Shown piece after piece: positions 1-5,668 of a stretch of 5,668 nucleotides of DNA. Below the pieces are notes generated by a model. It did no database searches, was not told the origin of the DNA, and worked only from the letters and a program-made list of their open reading frames with translations. Where the stretch lies: the NCBI GenBank assembly GCA_011390985.1, contig JAABRJ010000133.1, forward strand, positions 1 to 5,668, read 5' to 3'. Position numbers and translations under genes: made by a program. The DNA comes from Desulfobacteraceae bacterium (lineage in GTDB: Bacteria > Desulfobacterota > Desulfobacteria > Desulfobacterales > JAABRJ01). Each line of letters starts with the position of its first letter. Position 1 is the stretch's first letter.

Positions 1-1286
<1,286 letters not shown>

Positions 1287-1325
1287 GCCCTCCCGCTCCG
1301 ACCCTTGGCCTGAAAGCCATCCATC

Positions 1326-1359
1326 AAGCCTGCGCGTTCCTCAACGCGCAGGCTTTTTT
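1326..1359 (+). terminator. Rho-independent terminator of groEL
   Basis: A perfect 13-bp stem (1326-1338 with 1343-1355) closed by the loop CCTC runs straight into a T tract (1354-1359). It lies 40 bp after the groEL stop codon and should end the groEL transcript, making the following gene a separate unit. Confidence 0.95.
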
Positions 1360-1392
1360 CGTTTTGGATGGATAATGACGTAAACCTCCTTG

Positions 1393-1419
1393 TCAAGTTT
1401 CTTAATAATGTTCCGATAC
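1393..1419 (+). promoter_or_regulatory. Sigma-28 (FliA)-like promoter ahead of the LysM gene
   Basis: TCAAGTTT (1393-1400), an 11-base spacer, then TCCGATAC (1412-1419). Against the established FliA consensus TAAAGTTT-N11-GCCGATAA this gives 7 of 8 matches in the -35 part, 6 of 8 in the -10 part including the whole CCGATA core, and exactly the right spacing. It lies between the groEL terminator and the LysM gene, where a promoter is needed. A sigma-70 reading (TTGTCA at 1390-1395 with GATACT at 1415-1420) is poorer, with a 19-base spacer. Transcription would begin near 1426. This is inferred from sequence only. Confidence 0.6.
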
Positions 1420-1425
1420 TAACCT

Positions 1426-1555
1426 TGATGAACCGGTGAAGGGATACCGCAGGAAGCCCGTGATAGGGTGCGAGACGCAGTCGACCTTTTTGCGGCGGCG
1501 TCAACCTCAGGGTAAATACCCCGCAGGGTTAACCACTGAAAATTCGGAGCAATCG
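1426..1555 (+). promoter_or_regulatory. Structured 5' leader of the LysM gene
   Basis: If the promoter above is used, the message carries a leader of about 130 nt. Several local pairings are visible: CGGT/ACCG (1434-1437 with 1446-1449), TGCG/CGCA (1469-1472 with 1476-1479), GACGC/GCGTC (1474-1478 with 1498-1502), GGGT/ACCC (1510-1513 with 1518-1521), and AACC/GGTT (1503-1506 with 1527-1530) enclosing the previous one. Some are mutually exclusive. I recognise no named riboswitch. The LysM reading frame stays open through this stretch, with a GTG at 1436, but the composition does not read like protein and the better start is at 1556. Confidence 0.35.
1546..1549 (+). promoter_or_regulatory. Ribosome binding site fixing the LysM start
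   Basis: GGAG lies 6 bases before the ATG at 1556. This ATG opens directly onto a signal peptide, whereas the in-frame GTG at 1436 would place 40 unlikely residues in front of it. Confidence 0.75.
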
Positions 1556-2584
1556 ATGTTCAAAAAAAGACTGTTGAGAGTCGTTGGCAGCGTTTTCATC
1601 ATTCCCGCCCTCTTTTCCCTCTCTGAGGCAGCAGCCGCCGATCATCACCCGCTGACGGTCGAGCAGGAAACCGGATATCATTACACGGTCAGAAAGGGAG
1701 ACACCCTCTGGGACTTATCCGATCGCTTTTTTGGCGCCCCGTTCCAGTGGCCTGAGCTCTGGAAGGAAAACCGCCATATCGCGAACCCCCACTGGATTTA
1801 TCCTGGCGATCGCATCCGGCTTTTTCATGGTTACCCCATGGCCCCGAATGCCGCCACCCAGCTTTCAGCGGAGGGTGGCCGCGGTCCCTTGAACAAAGCG
1901 GGGTTTTTCACCTATCCCGCGATGGATCAAATTGGCTTTATCCGCGAAGAACCCCTCACGCCTTTTGGAACCATAGCAAAAACAGCGGAGGACAAAACGA
2001 TCAACGCCACCCATGACGTCCTTTATATCAAGCCGGCGGCCAACACCCTGCTTGCGGTGGGTTCGCGTTTCACCACCTACCGGGTTTTCAAACCCTTGAT
2101 CGAAAAAAAGACCCGAAAGGAAATCGGGTACCAGCATTATTTGACCGGCGTCGTCGAAATCACCCAGTCCAGTGCCCAATTGGCGGTCGCCAAAATCGTC
2201 AGGGTCTACCGTGAAATTCGGGTAAATGACCATCTGATTCCCTACCAGAGTCGGTCTTCGGAGGTAAAACTGCAGGAAAGCCTGCCCAACCTTTCCGGAA
2301 GGCTGATCATCTCCGAGGAAAACACGGTTGAAATCGGGGACAACACGATCGCGTTTATCGACAAGGGGGACAGCGACGGCATCCAGCCGGGCCAGGTTTA
2401 CGCCATTTATGAGCAGCAATATTGCCGTTTGGATCCAGAATCGAAAGAAATGGTTGCCCTGCCGATCGTTGATTTTGGGAAATGTCTGGTGCTGCACACG
2501 GAAACGAAGACCGCCACCGTGTTGATCACAGAAGCCCAGCGCAACATTCAACCCGGGTTCCCGATTCACACCGCGCTGCCCTGA
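1556..2584 (+). CDS. Exported LysM peptidoglycan-binding domain protein
   Basis: Predicted periplasmic or envelope protein of 342 residues. Residues 1-28 form a signal peptide: basic 'MFKKRLLR', a hydrophobic core, and a cleavage-like 'SEAAAA|DHH'. Residues 42-90 are a LysM domain with the hallmark start 'YTVRKGDTLWDLSDRFFG', the middle 'WPELWKENRHI' and the end 'NPHWIYPGDRIRL'. LysM binds the N-acetylglucosamine backbone of peptidoglycan. The remaining 250 residues are mostly beta-type sequence. They include 'AFIDKGDSDGIQPGQVYAIYE' (266-286), a turn-rich segment often seen in the C-terminal parts of deltaproteobacterial LysM proteins. No catalytic hydrolase motif is visible, so a structural or anchoring role is more likely than cell-wall cleavage. 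It is flanked by terminators on both sides and is probably transcribed alone. The FliA-like promoter hints at a motility link. The exact function is unknown. Confidence 0.88.
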   Translation: MFKKRLLRVVGSVFIIPALFSLSEAAAADHHPLTVEQETGYHYTVRKGDTLWDLSDRFFGAPFQWPELWKENRHIANPHWIYPGDRIRLFHGYPMAPNAATQLSAEGGRGPLNKAGFFTYPAMDQIGFIREEPLTPFGTIAKTAEDKTINATHDVLYIKPAANTLLAVGSRFTTYRVFKPLIEKKTRKEIGYQHYLTGVVEITQSSAQLAVAKIVRVYREIRVNDHLIPYQSRSSEVKLQESLPNLSGRLIISEENTVEIGDNTIAFIDKGDSDGIQPGQVYAIYEQQYCRLDPESKEMVALPIVDFGKCLVLHTETKTATVLITEAQRNIQPGFPIHTALP

Positions 2585-2640
2585 AAACGGCTGCCGGACA
2601 TGCAGCCCCCGCCGCCCGGGGCCAAATTCCGAAAAATGAC

Positions 2641-2678
2641 AAGCCCCCTTTTGCGTAACATCAGCGCAAAGGGGGCTT
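2641..2678. terminator. Hairpin terminator after the LysM gene, probably bidirectional
   Basis: An 11-bp perfect stem (2641-2651 with 2668-2678, five G-C pairs in a row) continues through one bulged T into three more pairs. On the + strand the following T content is weak (ACCATTTATCC). On the - strand the stem is followed within a few bases by five T (complement of 2632-2636). It lies between convergent genes and may stop transcription arriving from either side. A smaller stem (GGCTGC 2589-2594 with GCAGCC 2602-2607) sits just after the LysM stop but has no T tract. Confidence 0.7.
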
Positions 2679-2901
2679 ACCATTTATCCTTGCATTTAAA
2701 AACGCAAACCCGGCAACACCATACCATACCGGTTGTGACCAAACTACCCCGGCCTGTGATCATACACCGCAACGGCACATGCCGACGATGGGCAGCCATC
2801 ATCCGGATTACCAAAAGCCTATCGGGGGCATAGGGAGAAACGTGGATTGATTGGCGAGCGCGGCGAGTGCACCATCGAAGAGCGGATAGAGCGACTGAAG
2901 G

Positions 2902-2934
2902 AAAATCAGCGGCCGCCCCTCTCAGTGAGCGGCC
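2902..2934 (-). terminator. Possible terminator of the ATPase gene
   Basis: On the - strand, 40 bp after the ATPase stop, GGCCGC (complement of 2929-2934) pairs with GCGGCC (complement of 2911-2916) across a 12-base loop. TTTT (complement of 2902-2905) follows after GCTGA. The stem is short but all G-C, and the gap before the T tract is longer than ideal, so the call is tentative. The stronger hairpin at 2641-2678 could serve as backup. Confidence 0.45.
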
Positions 2935-2974
2935 CATGGTCTTCGACACCCTCCCCGGCCCTCCAATCTGCGGT

Positions 2975-4807
2975 TTAAACCTTCTCCCACGTCACCCGCA
3001 GCACTTCCTCAGTCGTTGTAATTCCGGCCAGCATTTTCTGGATGGCGCTCTCCCGCATGGTTACCATTCCCTCACGAACCGCCTCGGCCGTAATGGCGTG
3101 CGCATCAGCCTCGGGTGTCGTCAACCGACGGATGGCATCCGAGTAAGGGATTACCTCATGAACACCGGTGCGGCCGAAGAAGCCGGTCCCGCGGCAACGC
3201 TGGCAGCCTTTTCCACGCCGCAGCATCACCCGCTCCGTCGGGCTTTTGCCGACCGCAAGCCCCAGCCGAAGCAGCTCTTCAATGCTGACGGCGTAAGACT
3301 CCGCACATTTTTCGCACACTTTGCGCACCAGCCGTTGGGCAACGATGCCGACCACCGTCGCCTGAATCAGAAATGACGGAATTCCCAGATCAATCATGCG
3401 GGTGATGGCAGACGCCGCATCGTTGGTGTGGATCGTCGAAAGCACCAGGTGACCGGTCATGGCGGCCTGGACGGCATTTTCGGCGGTCTCGAGATCGCGC
3501 ATTTCACCGATCATGATGATGTCGGGGTCCTGACGCAGGATGTTGCGCAGAATCGAACTGAACGTGATATTGACCGCGGGCTGGACCGCGATCTGGTTAA
3601 AATCCTCGTGGACCATTTCAATCGGGTCCTCCACGGTGGTGATGTTGATCTCAGGGGTCGACAACTTGCGCAGGGTCGAATAGAGGGTGGTGGATTTACC
3701 GCTGCCCGTCGGTCCACAGACCAGCACGATACCATGGGGTTTGCTGATAATTTTGCCGTAGCGTTCGATGTCGGAAGGGCTGAACCCGAGGCGATCAAGA
3801 TCCTGGAACAAGATGTCCGGATCCATGATGCGCATGACCACCTTTTCACCGAAGGCCACCGGAACGGTGGATACCCGTATTTCCAGTTCGTCCCCCCCAT
3901 TATCGGTCTTGATGCGCCCGTCCTGGGGTCTGCGCTTTTCGGCCATGTCCAGCCGGGACATGGTTTTGATCCGGCTGACGATGGCGAAGTGCACCTTTTT
4001 GGGCAGCTCGTAAACGGTGTGCAGAACACCGTCGATCCGCATTCTGATCAGGGTGGTATCCCTTTTGGGTTCAATGTGGATATCACTGGCGCGCTGGTCG
4101 AAGGCATACAACAGCAGATGGTTGACCGCATTGACGATGTGCTGATCATTGGACGGCAGCTCTTCCACCGACTTCAGCCGCACGTACTGCTCGAGATTCC
4201 CCAAATCGACCAGGGGTGAGGAAAACTGGCTTTCCGCCGCGACAATAGAGCGTTTGAACCCGAAAAATTCGTTGATGATCTTGATGATATCCGCCCGCGG
4301 TGTCACCACCGGGCTGATTCGCAGGTTCCGCACGCGGGCGATATCATCCATGGCCTCGAGGTTAAACGGGTTGCAGGTGGCCACGATCAGCGTGTCTTTT
4401 TGAATCTCGATGGGCAGGACCAGGTGCTTGCGGGCAAAAGAGCGGGGAATGGTTGTCGTGACCAGGTTTAAATCGAGTTTAAGCGGGTCTATTTTCCGAT
4501 AGGGGATTTTCCATTGCGCCGCCAGGGCCTTGTACACTACCTCCTCGTCCAACCCCATGAAGGCGTCGCTTGTGCGGTCCAAGTTACGGGACGTGAGCAC
4601 CTCGATCATGTCCACCGGACAGGATGCCCCGGTGTGCGTTGACCCGTTGCCCTCTTCTTTATTTCCCAGCCGGTCCGCCAACCGTTTTTTGAGGCTGTCC
4701 TTTCTTCCGAGGATTTCCTTGGCCTGGTCCCGGGAAATTACCCCCTGGCTGAACAGCGCTTTGCAAACATTGGTATCTGACAGTGGATTGCTGACATCAA
4801 CTTGCAT
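2975..4807 (-). CDS. GspE/PulE/PilB-family secretion or type IV pilus assembly ATPase
   Basis: Cytoplasmic hexameric AAA-type ATPase that powers a type II secretion pseudopilus or a type IV pilus. With the ATG at 4807 it has 610 residues, somewhat longer than a usual GspE or PilB. Residues 1-185 form an N-terminal region with an MshEN/T2SSE_N-like fold ('FSQGVISRDQAKEIL', then 'EEVVYKALAAQWKIPYRKIDPLKL' and 'IPRSFARKHLVLPI'). Catalytic parts follow in order: 'RASDIHIEPK' (239-248), arginine segment 'IRMRIDGVLH' (254-263), Walker A 'GPTGSGKST' (365-373), Asp box 'TTVEDPIEM' (390-398), Walker B region 'DPDIIMIGEMRD' (427-438), His box 'GHLVLSTIHTNDA' (452-464), and a four-cysteine zinc site (C498, C501, C535, C538). 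All key residues are intact. It follows the DUF4124 gene on the same strand, 150 bp downstream. An upstream start at 4912 is possible (645 residues) but would add an unlikely 35-residue extension. Whether it serves secretion or pili cannot be told from one gene. Confidence 0.93.
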   Translation of the reverse strand: MQVDVSNPLSDTNVCKALFSQGVISRDQAKEILGRKDSLKKRLADRLGNKEEGNGSTHTGASCPVDMIEVLTSRNLDRTSDAFMGLDEEVVYKALAAQWKIPYRKIDPLKLDLNLVTTTIPRSFARKHLVLPIEIQKDTLIVATCNPFNLEAMDDIARVRNLRISPVVTPRADIIKIINEFFGFKRSIVAAESQFSSPLVDLGNLEQYVRLKSVEELPSNDQHIVNAVNHLLLYAFDQRASDIHIEPKRDTTLIRMRIDGVLHTVYELPKKVHFAIVSRIKTMSRLDMAEKRRPQDGRIKTDNGGDELEIRVSTVPVAFGEKVVMRIMDPDILFQDLDRLGFSPSDIERYGKIISKPHGIVLVCGPTGSGKSTTLYSTLRKLSTPEINITTVEDPIEMVHEDFNQIAVQPAVNITFSSILRNILRQDPDIIMIGEMRDLETAENAVQAAMTGHLVLSTIHTNDAASAITRMIDLGIPSFLIQATVVGIVAQRLVRKVCEKCAESYAVSIEELLRLGLAVGKSPTERVMLRRGKGCQRCRGTGFFGRTGVHEVIPYSDAIRRLTTPEADAHAITAEAVREGMVTMRESAIQKMLAGITTTEEVLRVTWEKV

Positions 4808-4811
4808 AAAA

Positions 4812-4815
4812 TCCT
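4812..4815 (-). promoter_or_regulatory. Ribosome binding site supporting the ATPase start at 4807
   Basis: On the - strand AGGA is followed by TTTT and the ATG at 4807, a close spacing of 4 bases. The competing start near 4912 is preceded only by a run of seven G. The protein from 4807 begins 'MQVDVSNPLSDTNVCKAL', which fits the beginning of related ATPases better. Confidence 0.5.
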
Positions 4816-4957
4816 GGTCTCCGGGGCGATGCGATGAATCCAACCGTCTTGAAACCGCACTGAAAAGATTAGGACGCGCCGCAAACTGGCGCATCCCAGA
4901 AAAGAACATCAATCCCCCCCAGTTTGGTGGGCGGGCGGGTCTTTACCCAAAGGTCGT

Positions 4958-5482
4958 TTAAGGGCTTTCAGAGGCAGCAAGCCCATCAGCGGTGGATTGA
5001 ATCTCCTGGTTGAAGGCGTTGACCCCTTTTTCATATTCCTGCCGTTTTTTTTCGTAGGCCGCGATCAGGGCGTTTAAATCGCGGACCTGGCGGGCATAAT
5101 CAATCGAAGCCGGATCATCGCTGGCAGGCGGGTCCGATGGAAGCCTTTCCTTGGCGTCGGTTATCTCCCGGTAGGCCACATCCAAGTCACCCTTGAGGGT
5201 TTTCAGCTGGTTTTCCAAGGCATCGGGGTCTTCCAGGCGACCCATGGGATTTCCCTGGGTCTGCCCACTGGCGGCAGCCTTGTCGGCGATTTTTTGGCGC
5301 GGCGTCGCATCCCCGAGATCTTGATGGATCTGAAGCGCCGCGCGCTGGTTTTCAGGAACTTCCGCGATGGCGTCGGTAAAGTGAACGACGCCACTGGCAT
5401 CTCGGTACTGGTAGTATCCTGCCCAGCCGCAGGCCGGCAGCAGGACCACCACAGCATATATCGTGATTTTTTTAAGAAGCAT
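4958..5482 (-). CDS. Exported DUF4124-domain protein with C-terminal coiled coil
   Basis: A 174-residue protein of unknown function. Residues 1-21 form a signal peptide with a 'LLKK' start and a hydrophobic stretch. Residues 23-36 are 'YYQYRDASGVVHFTD', the signature of DUF4124, a short domain found right after the signal peptide of many envelope proteins. Cleavage may be by signal peptidase I near 'GWA|GYY', but 'LPAC' at 15-18 resembles a lipobox, so a lipoprotein is possible. From about residue 86 it is charged and helical, with two likely coiled-coil segments (86-115 and 128-165) separated by a Pro/Asp-rich linker 'PSDPPASDDP'. The start at 5482 has a strong Shine-Dalgarno; a longer form from 5512 lacks one. 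It lies directly upstream of the secretion/pilus ATPase on the same strand and may share its transcript, suggesting a periplasmic accessory role. That role is inference. Confidence 0.82.
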   Translation of the reverse strand: MLLKKITIYAVVVLLPACGWAGYYQYRDASGVVHFTDAIAEVPENQRAALQIHQDLGDATPRQKIADKAAASGQTQGNPMGRLEDPDALENQLKTLKGDLDVAYREITDAKERLPSDPPASDDPASIDYARQVRDLNALIAAYEKKRQEYEKGVNAFNQEIQSTADGLAASESP

Positions 5483-5486
5483 GAGG

Positions 5487-5491
5487 CCTCC
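5487..5491 (-). promoter_or_regulatory. Strong ribosome binding site of the DUF4124 gene
   Basis: On the - strand GGAGG stands 4 bases before the ATG at 5482. It decides for this start over the in-frame ATG at 5512. The site overlaps an 8-base palindrome, GAGGCCTC (5483-5490). Confidence 0.75.
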
Positions 5492-5514
5492 AGCGGTCAA
5501 AATGACGAACATCC

Positions 5515-5583
5515 AAAAAGGCGGGCGGCCTGGAGACAGCCCTCGGATTCAAACCGAATCGCGCCATCTCCAGACCACCGCCC
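5515..5583 (-). terminator. Long terminator-like hairpin between the right-edge gene and the DUF4124 gene
   Basis: Read on the - strand, GGGCGG (complement of 5578-5583) pairs with CCGCCC (complement of 5523-5528). Inside it CTGGAGA (complement of 5567-5573) pairs with TCTCCAG (complement of 5530-5536), with a small asymmetric internal loop between the two. A third helix, GATTC/GAATC (5546-5550 with 5556-5560), can form at the tip. Five T follow (complement of 5515-5519) after GCC. It lies 10 bp after the stop of the right-edge gene, and its T tract ends 23 bases before the DUF4124 ribosome binding site. Confidence 0.8.
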
Positions 5584-5593
5584 CTGCTGACGT

Positions 5594-5668
5594 TTATCGC
5601 GCCTGCGGTGGCGTCAGCTTCCAAAGGGAGCGAATCGCGCGCTCACCTTCGAGCACATAACCAACCAA
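5594..5668 (-). CDS. C-terminal end of an unidentified protein, cut by the window edge
   Basis: Reading leftward from the last base gives 24 codons ending in TAA: 'LVGYVLEGERAIRSL' then 'WKLTPPQAR'. Support for it being real is the protein-like composition, the placement of its stop just before a strong hairpin terminator on the same strand, and its orientation matching the next two genes. Too little is visible to assign a family. Confidence 0.55.
   Translation of the reverse strand: MVGYVLEGERAIRSLWKLTPPQAR

Larger units (their letters stand above)
2585..2974. other. Convergent intergenic region without a convincing gene
   Basis: This 390-bp gap separates the LysM gene (+) from the ATPase gene (-). 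It holds the terminators listed separately. It also contains two small adjacent hairpins: CGGC/GCCG at 2773-2776 with 2781-2784, and GATGG/CCATC at 2787-2791 with 2796-2800. Open frames here are short and lack good starts. No tRNA, mobile element or known RNA family is recognisable. Confidence 0.6.

Noticed and set aside
1426..1534. Resemblance of the LysM leader to a class I c-di-GMP (GEMM) riboswitch: a 'GACGCA' block at 1474-1479 and 'GGGTTA' at 1526-1531, attractive next to a flagellar promoter.
   Set aside because: The expected order fails. There is no GNRA-capped first helix directly before GACGCA, no 'AAGCC' after it, and no tetraloop receptor. Two short matching words are not enough. 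Cobalamin, TPP, SAM and c-di-AMP consensus blocks are also absent.
1436..1555. A longer LysM protein starting from GTG at 1436.
   Set aside because: There is no good ribosome binding site, and the added 40 residues would bury the signal peptide. The ATG at 1556 has GGAG at proper spacing and begins the signal sequence directly.
1865..2683. A 272-codon open frame on the - strand opposite the LysM gene.
   Set aside because: It is antisense to a well supported gene with signal peptide and LysM motif. Its translation shows no family features and it runs into the terminator hairpin.
2847..2978. A 43-codon frame on the + strand from a TTG at 2847, with protein-like text 'GECTIEERIERLKENQ' and GGGAG upstream.
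   Set aside because: The TTG start, the proline/serine-rich second half, overlap with the likely ATPase terminator and overlap with the ATPase stop codon make it weak. It would need a homolog to be believed.
3428..4219. A 263-codon open frame on the + strand opposite the ATPase gene.
   Set aside because: It is a shadow frame. It is antisense to the best conserved part of the ATPase, including Walker A and Walker B, and its protein is rich in His, Asp and Gly with no recognisable domain.
4808..4912. An upstream start of the ATPase near 4912, adding 35 residues.
   Set aside because: The extension is not like the known family N-terminus, and its only Shine-Dalgarno candidate is a G run. It cannot be excluded, so it is noted in the gene entry.
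5549..5568. A possible sigma-54 promoter (TGGCGC followed by GGTTTG) on the - strand upstream of the DUF4124 gene.
   Set aside because: The -12 GC is missing at the required distance from the -24 GG, and the site lies within the terminator hairpin.

Overview
The window looks like chromosomal DNA from a Gram-negative bacterium of the former Deltaproteobacteria (Desulfobacterota, perhaps Desulfobacterales). The basis is the style of the proteins: a GroEL with a Gly-Gly-Met tail, a periplasmic LysM protein carrying an 'NPHWIYPGD' type LysM, a GspE/PulE ATPase ending in '...VLRVTWEKV', and a DUF4124 protein. This placement is judged from sequence alone; no search was run.

Left part (1-1359, + strand): the last 427 codons of groEL, whose 5' end lies outside the window, followed by a textbook rho-independent terminator.

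Middle left (1360-2678, + strand): a separate unit. A close match to a sigma-28 (FliA) flagellar-type promoter at 1393-1419 is followed by a leader of about 130 nt that can form several hairpins. Then comes a 342-residue exported LysM-domain protein and a hairpin that could end transcription from both sides.

Middle (2585-2974): about 390 bp without a convincing gene. It separates two convergent units and holds their terminators.

Right part (2975-5482, - strand): two genes read leftward. A small exported DUF4124/coiled-coil protein is first, and a GspE/PulE/PilB-type secretion or pilus ATPase is second. The ATPase has all its catalytic motifs and its tetracysteine zinc site. No gspF/pilC-like partner follows it inside the window.

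Right edge (5594-5668, - strand): the C-terminal 24 codons of another leftward gene. It is followed by a long terminator-like hairpin that sits directly in front of the DUF4124 gene.

The genes do not form one pathway. groEL is housekeeping. The LysM protein and the ATPase pair both concern the envelope, and the FliA-like promoter suggests the LysM gene may be expressed with motility genes. I found no mobile element, CRISPR array, tRNA or rRNA, and no clear new multi-gene system. The most interesting points are the sigma-28-like promoter with its structured leader, and the hairpin jammed against the DUF4124 ribosome binding site.
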